Source: Streptomyces sulphureus DSM 40104 (GTDB lineage Bacteria; Actinomycetota; Actinomycetes; Streptomycetales; Streptomycetaceae). Taken from it: a stretch of 64,000 nt of DNA. The notes below the pieces were generated by a model. That model searched no databases. It was not told where the DNA came from and saw only the letters and a list, made by a program, of their open reading frames with translations. Numbering within the stretch: the stretch's first letter is position 1; each line of letters starts with the position of its first letter. Shown in pieces: positions 43,166 through 51,745 of this stretch. A program made the translations under genes and the position numbers. Location of the stretch: NCBI RefSeq assembly GCF_000381025.1, contig NZ_KB905825.1, positions 62,001-126,000 on the forward strand. Direction: 5' to 3'.

Positions 43166-44104
43166 TCACAGCCACGTGGCGAACTCCAGCAGCAGTTCGG
43201 CGTCCGCACGGTTGCCGGCCCACTGGCGGACGCCCGACTCGACGGCCCGGTAGAGCGTCCAGCCGCGGAGGCGCTCGCGGTCGATGTCGAGCGAGTCGGC
43301 GAGGCGGTTGACTCTGCGGCGGGTGGAGGCTGCGGCGCCCGAGGTCGCCATCAGATCGTGGAGCCGGTCCCGCGCCAGCCGGGCAAGGTCGAACGCCGGC
43401 TCGCCGACGAGCGGGTCGGGCCCCGCCGCGAGCCAGCGCGCCCGCGCCGAGTCACTGGCCAGCACGGCGCCCTGCCGGAAGTCCCCGTGCAGCAGCACTG
43501 GGGCTTCCGCTCCGCGCAGCAGTTCCTCGCGCGTCTCCAGCGCCTCCTCGACGAGGTCCTGCGCCTGGGGCGGCGCACAGGCGCGCATCCTCGCCGCCTC
43601 CCGACTCGTGTGCGCCGTGACCGTCTCGAAGGCCGCCGCCTCGGCGGGCGGCCCGACCCAGAGGCGGCGGACCGTCGACGCGGCCTCCAGCACGGCCTTC
43701 GCCTCGGGCAGCGACCGCAGCGACATCTCGCCCCGCAACCGCTCCAACAGCAGGACGCCGTCCTCGGGTTCGGCCTCCAGCACGTGCACCGCGCCCAGCC
43801 CGTCCCAGTGCGCGAGTGCTGCCCGTTCCCTGGCGCCGCGCTCGGCGGGCGTCGCGTCGAGGGGGGCGAGGAGCTTCAGCGCGGCCGGCTCCCCGTCCGC
43901 CCTGTGCACGAGCACGACGAGGCTGCTCCGCCCGCCCGGCGAGACCACCCGCTCGGGGACGAGCTCCCACCGGGCCAACGACCGCTCCAGCAGTCCGCCG
44001 AGCCCCTCGAGCCAGGCGGCGCCCGTCGCCGCGGCGGCGTCCGGCTGCGCGGCGAGCGTGCGCGAGAGCCGTCTCGGGATCTCCAGGGGCAGTACGGAGG
44101 ACAT
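43166..44104 (-). CDS. Aminoglycoside phosphotransferase/choline kinase-fold protein
   Basis: 312 residues. Kinase-like fold: LVVLVHRADGEPAALKLLAP holds the ATP-binding Lys, LLHGDFRQGAVL the catalytic HGD (with Gly for the usual Asn), and GPDPLVGEPAFDLARLARD the metal-binding Asp and structural FD. This is the APH/HSK2 superfamily, whose members phosphorylate small metabolites; conferring resistance cannot be claimed. ATG 44104 is preceded by AAAGG. The gene is downstream of the ferritin-like gene on the same strand, 63 bases apart. Confidence 0.85.
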   Translation of the reverse strand: MSSVLPLEIPRRLSRTLAAQPDAAAATGAAWLEGLGGLLERSLARWELVPERVVSPGGRSSLVVLVHRADGEPAALKLLAPLDATPAERGARERAALAHWDGLGAVHVLEAEPEDGVLLLERLRGEMSLRSLPEAKAVLEAASTVRRLWVGPPAEAAAFETVTAHTSREAARMRACAPPQAQDLVEEALETREELLRGAEAPVLLHGDFRQGAVLASDSARARWLAAGPDPLVGEPAFDLARLARDRLHDLMATSGAAASTRRRVNRLADSLDIDRERLRGWTLYRAVESGVRQWAGNRADAELLLEFATWL

Positions 44105-44167
44105 CTGCTGGCGGCCTTTCGAAGCGGGCGGCGAACGGACGAGGCCCCGCCCCTGCAAAGGCGCGGG

Positions 44168-44692
44168 TCAGAGCGTGCCGGACGCACCGCTCCCGGCGTC
44201 GGGACGGCCGGACGTGTCCGAGGAGCCCGGCCCGTCCGAGAGGGCCGAGGACGACGGCGCCGGCGCCTGATCGGAACCGTGGAGTTCGGTGAGCCCCGGG
44301 AAGGGTACGCCCGTCCCACGCCACCGCACCGACCGGACGGCCGCCTCACGGAGCGCGCCGGCGGCCTCGCGCCGCCTCGCCCCCTCGCTTGCCCGCACGA
44401 GGTCCGCGTACACCCCCGCGAGCCGGTCCTCCAGCTCCGCCGCGAGACGCTCGGCCGCCGTGCCGTCGGGCACCGCGAACGGGAGCGCGTAGGCGGCGGC
44501 AGCGGGCTCGGGCTTTCCGCCCAGGTCGCGGATGGTGCGCCGGAGTGCGTCCCGGCGCGCACGGTGTGCGTCGTACGCCTCTCGGGCTTCCTTGCGGCGC
44601 TCTCCCGCGATGCGGCCTCCGACGACGCCGTAGCCGTAGACCGTGGCGTGCTCCGCGCTCAACGCGGCCTGTGCGGCGGCGAGTTCCTTCAC
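44168..44692 (-). CDS. DUF4439 ferritin-like domain protein
   Basis: 174 residues. Four-helix ferritin-like pattern: VKELAAAQAALSAEHATVYG, AYDAHRARRDALRRTI, PEPAAAAYALPFAVP, and ELEDRLAGVYADLVRASEGA; the C-terminus is Ser/Pro-rich. The Glu/His pattern resembles DUF4439, a streptomycete family often next to a lipoprotein. No redox function is proven. GTG 44692 overlaps the upstream lipoprotein stop by four bases (GTGA). Confidence 0.8.
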   Translation of the reverse strand: MKELAAAQAALSAEHATVYGYGVVGGRIAGERRKEAREAYDAHRARRDALRRTIRDLGGKPEPAAAAYALPFAVPDGTAAERLAAELEDRLAGVYADLVRASEGARRREAAGALREAAVRSVRWRGTGVPFPGLTELHGSDQAPAPSSSALSDGPGSSDTSGRPDAGSGASGTL

Positions 44693-45225
44693 GACTCGGA
44701 CTCCAGCAGGTAGGCGTGCGCGGCCCCGGCGGCCGCAACGGAGGCGAGCACCCGGGCGAGTTCGGGCGGCGCATCGACGAGGCTGCGGGTGCGGCTCTCG
44801 GCGAGCCGGCGCTCCGCTTGGGCGAGCGCGGCGAGCGCACCGCCCTCGTCCTCGGGGACGTCCGCGCCGGGAGACGCCTCGCCGCTCGGCGACGGGGGGC
44901 TCTGCGGCGTCGAGCGACCGCGTTGGCCGCGCGGGTCGTCGAGGACCTGCACATGCCGGGCGACGGCCGTGCGGAGCGGCCCGAGCCGCTCGCCGAGCGC
45001 GGTGTGCGCGGCGAGCGCGCCGTCGTACTGCGCGAGCAGCGTCTCGCTCTGCTGCACGGCCCGCCTCCGCAACGCCCGCGCGCCCGCGGCCTTTTCCTCC
45101 TCGCTCGCGTCGCCGGGCCCTGAGCCGTCGGAGCAGCCGGCGAGTGCACCGCCGGCTCCCAGCACGCCGGCGAGCACCACCCTGCGAGGGGGCCCGGCAC
45201 CGACCTGTGGCGGTGTGCGCGGCAT
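44689..45225 (-). CDS. Hypothetical lipoprotein with twin-arginine-like signal
   Basis: 178 residues. The N-terminus PPRRVVLAGVLGAGGALAGC has an Arg pair, hydrophobic core and lipobox LAGC (Cys31); it may be exported by Tat or Sec and lipid-anchored. The rest is helical and Ala/Glu/Arg-rich with a Ser/Pro insertion (about 105-125); no known domain. GGGAGAG precedes the ATG at 45225. Cotranscribed with the ferritin-like gene and probably the phosphotransferase gene; divergent from rimP. Confidence 0.8.
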   Translation of the reverse strand: MPRTPPQVGAGPPRRVVLAGVLGAGGALAGCSDGSGPGDASEEEKAAGARALRRRAVQQSETLLAQYDGALAAHTALGERLGPLRTAVARHVQVLDDPRGQRGRSTPQSPPSPSGEASPGADVPEDEGGALAALAQAERRLAESRTRSLVDAPPELARVLASVAAAGAAHAYLLESES

Positions 45226-45516
45226 GGTGCTCTCCCTGGTGAAAACGAGTCTCGCCCGACTGTCTGACTATCACGTCACAGTGATCATCTGCGAAGACCG
45301 GCACGCGACGCTACCCGTGCCCTTCCCGGAGCGCCGAACCGTCCATCGCGGCGGGCCCGATGCGTACCCGTACGTCCCACAGATCCGGTGGCGTGCGTGC
45401 TGCCGCGGGGGAGATCGGTGGTCTGGTCCGTGCACTCCCCGACAGGCGATAGGCTTGACGCGACACGCCCCGTAAGTAGGCCCCACAACAGCACACGCGG
45501 CCGAGGAGTCACCCGG

Positions 45517-46101
45517 ATGAGTACCACCCAGAGCGAGCGGCTGCGCGGACTGTTGGAACCGCTCGTCGCCGAGCAGGGACTCGACCTGGAGGAGGTCGAG
45601 GTGACCCCGGCGGGCAAGCGCCGCGTTCTCCGCATCGTGGTCGACTCGGACGAGGGCGTGCAGCTCGACACCTGCGCCGAGCTCAGCCGCCTGTTCTCCG
45701 CCGAACTCGACGCCTCGGACGTCATGGGGGGAGCCCCCTACGTCCTGGAGGTCACCTCGCCGGGCGCGGACCGGCCCCTCACCGAGGAGCGCCACTTCCG
45801 TCGCGCCGTCGGCCGCCTCGTCAAGGTCAACCTCACCGAGCAGGCGGGCGGCGGCGAGCTGACGGCGCGGATCGTCTCCGTCGACGAGGAGGGTCTCGAT
45901 CTCGAGGTCCCCGGCGTCAAGGGGAGGAAGCCCACCGCCCGCCGGCTCCGGTTCGACGAGATCGCCAAGGCGCGGGTGGAGATCGAGTTCAACCCCAAGC
46001 CCTCCGGGAGCGCGCGGGACCAGTCCGCGGCTGCGCGCGACCGCAGGCGCGTGGAAGCCGACGACGTGACCGCGGACGCCGAGAAGAACGAGGAGGCGTA
46101 G
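45517..46101 (+). CDS. rimP: Ribosome maturation factor RimP
   Basis: 194 residues. Needed for late 30S assembly. The N-terminal domain has LRGLLEPLVAEQGLDLEEVE and RVLRIVVDSDEGVQLDTCAE; the signature YVLEVTSPGADRPL is complete; the SH3-like C-terminal domain ends in RLRFDEIAKARVEIEF, followed by a charged tail of about 35 residues. ATG 45517 follows GAGGAG. It opens the nusA-infB operon, its usual place; nusA starts three bases after its stop. Confidence 0.95.
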   Translation: MSTTQSERLRGLLEPLVAEQGLDLEEVEVTPAGKRRVLRIVVDSDEGVQLDTCAELSRLFSAELDASDVMGGAPYVLEVTSPGADRPLTEERHFRRAVGRLVKVNLTEQAGGGELTARIVSVDEEGLDLEVPGVKGRKPTARRLRFDEIAKARVEIEFNPKPSGSARDQSAAARDRRRVEADDVTADAEKNEEA

Positions 46102-46103
46102 CC

Positions 46104-47120
46104 GTGGACATCGACATGAGTGCCCTGCGCGGGCTGGTGAGAGAGAAGGAGGTCTCCTTCGACCTGCTGGTCGAGGCGATCGAGTCGGCCCTCCTCATCG
46201 CGTACCACCGCACCGAAGGCAGCCGCAGGGACGCACGCGTGGAGCTCGACCGGAAGACGGGGCATGTGACCGTCCGGGCAAAGGAGAGCGCCGACGAGCT
46301 CGAAGAGGGCGCCGAGCCCCGCGAGTTCGACGACACCCCCACCGGCTTCGGACGCATCGCGGCGACGACCGCGAAGCAGGTGATCCTGCAGCGGCTGCGC
46401 GACGCGGAGGAAGAGGTCACCTTCGGCGAGTACGCGGGCCGCGAGGGCGACGTCGTCACCGGCGTCGTGCAACAGGGCAAGGACCCGAAGAGCGTGCTGG
46501 TGGACATCGGCAGGCTCGAGGCGATCCTGCCGCCCCAGGAGCAGGTGCCGGGGGAGACGTACCCGCACGGGATGCGGATGCGTACCTACGTCGTGCGCGT
46601 CGTCAAGGGCGTGCGCGGACCGTCCGTGACCCTCTCGCGCACCCACCCGAACCTGGTGAAGAAGCTCTTCGAGCTGGAGGTCCCCGAGATCGCCGACGGC
46701 TCGGTCGAGGTGGCGGCGATCGCTCGCGAGGCAGGGCACCGCACCAAGATGGCCGTCCGCTCGACCCGTACCGGACTCAACGCGAAGGGCGCCTGCATCG
46801 GGCCGATGGGCGGCCGGGTGCGGAGCGTGATGGCGGAGCTCAACGGCGAGAAGATCGACATCGTCGACTGGTCGGAGGACCCTGCCGAGCTCGTCGCCAA
46901 CGCGCTCTCGCCGGCGCGGGTCAGCGAGGTGGAGGTCGTGGACCTCGCCGCGCGCTCGGCGCGCGTGACGGTGCCCGATTACCAACTCTCCCTCGCCATC
47001 GGCAAGGAGGGGCAGAACGCCCGCCTCGCCGCTCGCCTCACCGGCTGGCGGATCGACATCCGTCCGGACACCGCCGAGGCCGGCGAGGGTGCGACGGGCC
47101 AGCCGGTCGAGCAGGGCTGA
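46104..47120 (+). CDS. nusA: Transcription termination/antitermination protein NusA
   Basis: 338 residues: N-terminal RNA-polymerase-binding domain (1-125), S1 domain (about 130-200: REGDVVTGVVQQGKDPKSVL), then KH1 and KH2 (GPMGGRVRSVMAELNGEKID and LAIGKEGQNARLAARLTGWR). The actinobacterial form lacks the C-terminal acidic repeats of E. coli NusA, so this length is normal. GTG 46104 has AGGAGG seven bases upstream. NusA often regulates its own operon through leader structures. Confidence 0.97.
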   Translation: MDIDMSALRGLVREKEVSFDLLVEAIESALLIAYHRTEGSRRDARVELDRKTGHVTVRAKESADELEEGAEPREFDDTPTGFGRIAATTAKQVILQRLRDAEEEVTFGEYAGREGDVVTGVVQQGKDPKSVLVDIGRLEAILPPQEQVPGETYPHGMRMRTYVVRVVKGVRGPSVTLSRTHPNLVKKLFELEVPEIADGSVEVAAIAREAGHRTKMAVRSTRTGLNAKGACIGPMGGRVRSVMAELNGEKIDIVDWSEDPAELVANALSPARVSEVEVVDLAARSARVTVPDYQLSLAIGKEGQNARLAARLTGWRIDIRPDTAEAGEGATGQPVEQG

Positions 47121-47193
47121 GCGCGCGCTTCCCTGTGTGAGGGTGGTCTCACCCCCCGCCCACGGTCTGGATGCAGAGAGGTAGACTGAGGAA

Positions 47194-47526
47194 GTGTCTG
47201 GCCGGACGCGAACTCGTGCGTGCCCTGTACGTACCTGTGTGGGGTGCCGGGAGCGCGCCGGCAAACCCGAACTCCTGCGTGTGGCACTGGTAGGGGGGCG
47301 ATGCGTCCCCGACCGACGCGATACGCTGCGCGGGCGGGGTGCTTATCTGCACCCCGCATCGGCCTGCCTTGAGCAGGCCGTCCGTCGTAAGGCGTTCAAC
47401 CGGGCTTTCCGAGGTCCGGGACCTTTCGACACCGCTGAACTGCGCGACCACCTCAAGCACTTCGAGGAGACCGGCCGGTGGCCGGCACCCCGGAGCGGGG
47501 CGAGCGCGGAGGGGGCGGATCGGTAG
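47194..47526 (+). CDS. YlxR/DUF448 RNA-binding protein
   Basis: 110 residues. Core motif VRTCVGCRERAGKPELLRVA, then GRGAYLHPASACLEQAVRRKAFNRAF, the YlxR signature with conserved Arg and GRGA(Y/W)-H. YlxR proteins bind RNA and may influence RNase P or ribosome function. The GTG at 47194 stands close to GAGG; TAGACT at 47182-47187 may be a -10 box of an internal promoter. Between nusA and infB, its normal place. Confidence 0.92.
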   Translation: MSGRTRTRACPVRTCVGCRERAGKPELLRVALVGGRCVPDRRDTLRGRGAYLHPASACLEQAVRRKAFNRAFRGPGPFDTAELRDHLKHFEETGRWPAPRSGASAEGADR

Positions 47527-47566
47527 GTTCCCGGGTGGGGAAGGACCGGGCAGCACCGTAAGACAG

Positions 47567-47587
47567 CCCGCACGGGCCCCGTGCGGG
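47567..47587 (+). terminator. Hairpin between ylxR and infB
   Basis: CCCGCACG pairs with CGTGCGGG (8 bp, 5-base loop), 40 bases after the ylxR stop inside the 187-base infB leader. Could be a partial terminator or attenuator. Confidence 0.35.
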
Positions 47588-47713
47588 ACGAGGTACCTCG
47601 CGAGTGGGAAGTAGGTCGAGATTGCGATGAGCACTCGATGAGTACGCGATGAGTACGCCCATGCATAAGTAGCGAAGGTCCGGCGGACGATCCCCCGGGC
47701 CGTAAGGAGCGAA

Positions 47714-50700
47714 GTGGCTAAGGTCCGGGTATACGAGCTCGCCAAGGAGCTTGGAGTAGAGAGCAAGGTCGTCATGGCCAAGCTCCAAGAGCTTGGGGAA
47801 TTCGTCCGTTCGGCGTCCTCGACGATCGAGGCGCCGGTTGTCCGCAAGCTGACAGATGCACTTGACGCGGGCGGCGCAGGGGGCGCCAAGAAGTCCGCGA
47901 AGCCGGCGGCGCCGAAGAAGGCGGCCGCCAAGCCTGCCGCGCCCAAGCCGGGCGCCGAGGCGCCGAAGCCGGGTGCGCCCAAGCCGGGCCCCAAGCCCGG
48001 CCCGAAGCCTGCCGAGGAGCCCGCGCCGGCCGCCGACACGAGCGCCGCGCCGACGCCCGCCGAGGCACCCAAGCCGGCACCGGGCGGCCAGGCCCCGTCG
48101 AACCCGGAGTTCACCGCTCCGCCCGCGAAGCCGGAAGCTCCGGCCCCGAAGCCGGGCCAGGCACCCAAGCCGGGCCAGGGCCCGAAGCCGGGTCCGGGCG
48201 GCCAGGGCCGCGGTGGCCAGGCGCCGAAGCCGGGCCAGGGTCCGAAGCCGGGCGGCCGCCCGTCCGGGCCGCGTCCGGGCAACAACCCCTTCACGTCCGG
48301 TGGTTCGACCGGTATGGCCCGCCCGCAGGCGCCCCGCTCCGGTGGCGCGCCGAAGCCGGGCCAGGGTCCGAAGCCGGGGCAGGCGCCGAAGCCCGGTCAG
48401 GGTCCGAAGCCGGGTCCCGGCGGCGGTCCGCGTCCGCAGGCACCGGGCGGCGGGCGTCCGAGCCCGGGCAACATGCCGCGTCCGCAGGCACCGCAGGGCG
48501 GCGGCCCGCGTCCCGGAGGCGGGGGCGGGGGCGGTGGCAACCGTCCCAACCCGGGCATGATGCCGCAGCGTCCTGCCACAGGCCCGCGTCCCGGCCCGGG
48601 GCGTGGCGGTCCGGGTGGCGGCGGCGGTCGTCCGGGCGGCGGTGGCCGTCCGGGTGGCGGCGGCTTCGCCGGTCGTCCCGGTGGGGGCGGCGGCGGTCGT
48701 CCCGGGGGCGGCGGTTTCGCCGGTCGTCCGGGTGGCGGTGGCCGTCCCGGGTTCGGCGGTCGTCCCGGCGGTCCGGGTGGCCGCGGTGGTACGCAGGGTG
48801 CCTTCGGGCGTCCCGGCGGTCCGGCGCGCAGGGGGCGCAAGTCGAAGAGGCAGCGCCGCCAGGAGTACGAGCAGATGCAGGCGCCGTCGGTCGGCGGCGT
48901 GATGCTGCCGCGCGGCAAGGGCGAGACGGTCCGGCTGTCGCGCGGTGCCTCCCTCACCGACTTCGCCGAGAAGATCAACGCCAACCCGGCCTCGCTGGTG
49001 CAGGTGATGTTCAACCTCGGTGAGATGGTCACGGCGACGCAGTCCGTCTCGGACGAGACGCTGCACCTCCTCGGTGAGGAGATGAACTACGTCGTCCAGA
49101 TCGTCAGCCCCGAGGAGGAGGACCGGGAGCTCCTGGAGTCCTTCGACATCGAGTTCGGCGAGGACGAGGGCGGCGAGCGGGAGCTCGAGCCGAGGCCGGC
49201 GGTCGTCACGGTCATGGGCCACGTCGACCACGGCAAGACGCGTCTGCTCGACGCCATCCGCAAGTCGAACGTCACCGAGGGCGAAGCCGGCGGTATCACC
49301 CAGCACATCGGTGCCTACCAGGTGTCGACCGAGGTCAACGGCGAGGACCGGCGCATCACCTTCATCGACACCCCGGGTCACGAGGCGTTCACCGCCATGC
49401 GTGCCCGCGGTGCCAAGTCGACGGACATCGCGATCCTCGTGGTCGCGGCGAACGACGGCGTGATGCCGCAGACGGTGGAGGCGCTCAACCACGCCAAGGC
49501 CGCGGAGGTGCCGATCGTCGTCGCGGTCAACAAGATCGACGTCGAGGGCGCCGACCCCACGAAGGTGCGCGGTCAGCTCACCGAGTACGGCCTGGTGGCG
49601 GAGGAGTACGGCGGCGACACCATGTTCGTCGACATCTCGGCCCGCCAGGGCGAGAACATCGAGCAGCTGCTCGAGGCCGTCGTCCTCACCTCGGACGCCG
49701 CCCTCGACCTGCGGGCCAACCCTGAGCAGGACGCCCAGGGCCTCGCGATCGAGGCGCACCTCGACCGCGGGCGGGGTGCCGTCGCGACGGTGCTGGTCCA
49801 GCGCGGCACGCTGCGGGTCGGCGAGACCATGGTCGTCGGCGACGCCTACGGCCGTGTCCGCGCGATGCTCGACGACAAGGGCGAGAACGTGAAGGAGGCA
49901 AGGCCCTCCACCCCGGTGCAGGTCCTCGGCCTCACCAACGTTCCGGGCGCCGGCGACAACTTCCTCGTCGTCGACGAGGACCGCACGGCCCGCCAGATCG
50001 CCGAGAAGCGCGCGGCCCGCGAGCGGAACGCAGCGTTCGCCAAGCGCACCCGCAGGGTCTCCCTCGAGGACCTGGACAAGGTGCTCAAGGCGGGCGAGGT
50101 GCAGCAGCTCAACATCATCATCAAGGGCGACGCCTCCGGTTCGGTCGAGGCACTGGAGTCCTCGCTGCTCCAGCTCGACGTCGGCGAAGAGGTCGACCTC
50201 CGCATCCTGCACCGCGGGGTGGGTGCGGTCACCGAGACCGACATCAACCTGGCGACGGGCTCCGACGCGATCGTCATCGGCTTCAACGTCCGCGCCGAGG
50301 GCCGGGCGACGCAGCTCGCCGAGCGCGAGGGCGTGGACGTCCGGTACTACACGGTGATCTACCAGGTCATCGAGGAGATCGAGGCGGCCCTGAAGGGCAT
50401 GCTGAAGCCGGAGTACGAGGAGGTCGAGCTCGGCACGGCGGAGATCCGCGAGATCTTCCGCTCGTCGAAGCTGGGCAACATCGCCGGTGTCCTGATCCGC
50501 TCCGGCGAGGTGCGGAGGAACAGCAAGGCCCGGGTGCTCCGCGACGGCAAGGTGGTCTCGGAGAACCTCAACATCGAGGGGCTGCGCCGCTTCAAGGACG
50601 ACGTGACCGAGATCCGCGAAGGCTTCGAGGGCGGTATCAACCTCGGCTCCTACAACGACATCAAGGTCGACGACGTCATCGCGACGTACGAAATGCGGGA

Positions 50701-50716
50701 GAAGCCGCGCGGCTGA
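47714..50716 (+). CDS. infB: Translation initiation factor IF-2
   Basis: 1000 residues. The IF2 N-terminal subdomain starts at residue 1 (AKVRVYELAKELGVESKVVM). Residues about 55-390 are low-complexity: Lys/Pro/Gly runs (repeats of KPGQGPKPG) then Arg/Pro/Gly runs (repeats of RPGGGGFAG), typical in kind for streptomycetes. The GTPase domain follows: G1 GHVDHGKT (502-509), G2/G3 with DTPGHE (about 553), NKID (about 605), then beta-barrel and C-terminal fMet-tRNA-binding domains (ending YEMREKPRG). GTG 47714 follows AAGGAG. Largest gene of the nusA operon. Confidence 0.97.
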   Translation: MAKVRVYELAKELGVESKVVMAKLQELGEFVRSASSTIEAPVVRKLTDALDAGGAGGAKKSAKPAAPKKAAAKPAAPKPGAEAPKPGAPKPGPKPGPKPAEEPAPAADTSAAPTPAEAPKPAPGGQAPSNPEFTAPPAKPEAPAPKPGQAPKPGQGPKPGPGGQGRGGQAPKPGQGPKPGGRPSGPRPGNNPFTSGGSTGMARPQAPRSGGAPKPGQGPKPGQAPKPGQGPKPGPGGGPRPQAPGGGRPSPGNMPRPQAPQGGGPRPGGGGGGGGNRPNPGMMPQRPATGPRPGPGRGGPGGGGGRPGGGGRPGGGGFAGRPGGGGGGRPGGGGFAGRPGGGGRPGFGGRPGGPGGRGGTQGAFGRPGGPARRGRKSKRQRRQEYEQMQAPSVGGVMLPRGKGETVRLSRGASLTDFAEKINANPASLVQVMFNLGEMVTATQSVSDETLHLLGEEMNYVVQIVSPEEEDRELLESFDIEFGEDEGGERELEPRPAVVTVMGHVDHGKTRLLDAIRKSNVTEGEAGGITQHIGAYQVSTEVNGEDRRITFIDTPGHEAFTAMRARGAKSTDIAILVVAANDGVMPQTVEALNHAKAAEVPIVVAVNKIDVEGADPTKVRGQLTEYGLVAEEYGGDTMFVDISARQGENIEQLLEAVVLTSDAALDLRANPEQDAQGLAIEAHLDRGRGAVATVLVQRGTLRVGETMVVGDAYGRVRAMLDDKGENVKEARPSTPVQVLGLTNVPGAGDNFLVVDEDRTARQIAEKRAARERNAAFAKRTRRVSLEDLDKVLKAGEVQQLNIIIKGDASGSVEALESSLLQLDVGEEVDLRILHRGVGAVTETDINLATGSDAIVIGFNVRAEGRATQLAEREGVDVRYYTVIYQVIEEIEAALKGMLKPEYEEVELGTAEIREIFRSSKLGNIAGVLIRSGEVRRNSKARVLRDGKVVSENLNIEGLRRFKDDVTEIREGFEGGINLGSYNDIKVDDVIATYEMREKPRG

Positions 50717-50752
50717 TCCCCAGCGCACGGGACCGGGGCTGATCGGCCCGCT

Positions 50753-50794
50753 CCCGGCCGCCCGTACGGCAGTCGTGCTGTACGGGCGGCCGGG
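50753..50794 (+). terminator. Terminator after infB
   Basis: CCCGGCCGCCCGTAC (50753-50767) pairs perfectly with 50780-50794 (15 bp), 37 bases after the infB stop. Confidence 0.75.
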
Positions 50795-50833
50795 CGCAAA
50801 TGCGTCGATCGGCCCCGGCCTTCGCGTGTACGG

Positions 50834-50882
50834 TGCCGATACCGCACTCTGGTGGCACGGCCACCGCGGAGTGCGGTCGGCA
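50834..50882 (+). promoter_or_regulatory. Two-tier hairpin upstream of the DUF503 gene
   Basis: TGCCGA-CCGCACTC (50834-50849, with a 2-base bulge) pairs with GAGTGCGGTCGGCA (50869-50882), and a separate 6-bp hairpin GGTGGC/GCCACC (50851-50856 with 50860-50865) sits in the loop. It ends 38 bases before the DUF503 ATG. Confidence 0.6.
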
Positions 50883-50920
50883 TACCTTCAAGGCCCCGCG
50901 GGTGGCACGACCCGCTGTCT

Positions 50921-51217
50921 ATGTACGTAGGGACGCTGTCCTTCGATCTGCTCCTCGGCGACGTGCGGTCGCTGAAGGAGAAGCGCTCCGTGGTCCGCCC
51001 CATCGTCGCCGAGCTCCAGCGGAAGTACGCGGTGAGCGTGGCGGAGACGGGGGAGCAGGACCTCTACCGAAGAGCCCACATCGGCCTGGCCGCGGTCTCC
51101 GGTGACGCGGGGCAGTTGAGCGGCCTGCTGGACCGGTGCGAGCGCCTCGTGGCGGCGCGACCCGAGGTGGAGCTGCTGTCGGTGCGGCGGCGGTTCCACG
51201 GTGAAGACGACGAATGA
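50921..51217 (+). CDS. DUF503 family protein (YlxP-like)
   Basis: 98 residues: MYVGTLSFDLLLGDVRSLKE, KRSVVRPIVAELQRKYAVSV, then AVSGDAGQLSGLLDRCERLV; this is the small YlxP/DUF503 family normally found between infB and rbfA and linked to ribosome assembly by genome context only. The ATG at 50921 lacks a strong ribosome binding site. rbfA starts 16 bases after its stop. Confidence 0.9.
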   Translation: MYVGTLSFDLLLGDVRSLKEKRSVVRPIVAELQRKYAVSVAETGEQDLYRRAHIGLAAVSGDAGQLSGLLDRCERLVAARPEVELLSVRRRFHGEDDE

Positions 51218-51233
51218 GCAAGGAGACGGACGA

Positions 51234-51743
51234 GTGGCCGACAACGCGCGGGCGAAGAGGCTGGCTGACCTCATCCGTGAGGTGGTCGCGCAGAAGCTGC
51301 ACCGGGGTGTCAAGGACCCGCGGCTCGGCACCAACGTGACCGTCACCGACACCAGGGTCACGGGCGACCTCAGGGAGGCCACGGTCTTCTACACGGTGTA
51401 CGGCGACGACGAGGACCGCAAGGCCGCCGCAGCGGGCCTGGAGAGCGCCAAGGGCGTACTCCGCTCCGCGGTGGGCGCCGCGGCGGGCATCAAGCACACC
51501 CCCAGCCTCACCTTCGTCGCCGACGCGGTTCCCGAGAACGCCAAGGCCATCGACGAGTTGCTGGCGAGGGCGAAGGAGTCGGACGAGGAGGTCCGCAAGG
51601 CGTCCTCGGGCGCCGAGTACGCGGGCGGCGCCGACCCGTACCGGAGGCCGGAGGAGGACGACGGGCTCGACCCCGGCGACCCGGAATCCGCCGCCGAGGG
51701 TGACGAGCCGACGCGTGACGAGCGCGGGAGCGAGGGCGCCTGA
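51234..51743 (+). CDS. rbfA: Ribosome-binding factor A
   Basis: 169 residues. KH-like fold protein needed for 30S maturation and cold growth: RAKRLADLIREVVAQKLHRG, VKDPRLGTNVTVTDTRVTGD, ATVFYTVYGDDEDRK. The C-terminal 45 residues are an acidic Glu/Asp/Gly tail. GTG 51234 follows AAGGAG by eight bases. truB begins three bases after its stop, so they are coupled. Confidence 0.95.
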   Translation: MADNARAKRLADLIREVVAQKLHRGVKDPRLGTNVTVTDTRVTGDLREATVFYTVYGDDEDRKAAAAGLESAKGVLRSAVGAAAGIKHTPSLTFVADAVPENAKAIDELLARAKESDEEVRKASSGAEYAGGADPYRRPEEDDGLDPGDPESAAEGDEPTRDERGSEGA

Positions 51744-51745
51744 CC

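Noticed and set aside
47900..48840. Repetitive GC-rich stretch considered as a CRISPR-like or satellite repeat
   Set aside because: It stays in the infB reading frame and encodes the Pro/Gly-rich linker; spacing is irregular and there are no unique spacers.
47453..50728. A 1091-codon open frame on the minus strand over infB
   Set aside because: It is antisense to infB; the Val/Asp/Arg/Leu-rich product comes from the complement of a high-GC coding gene and has no family resemblance or ribosome binding site.
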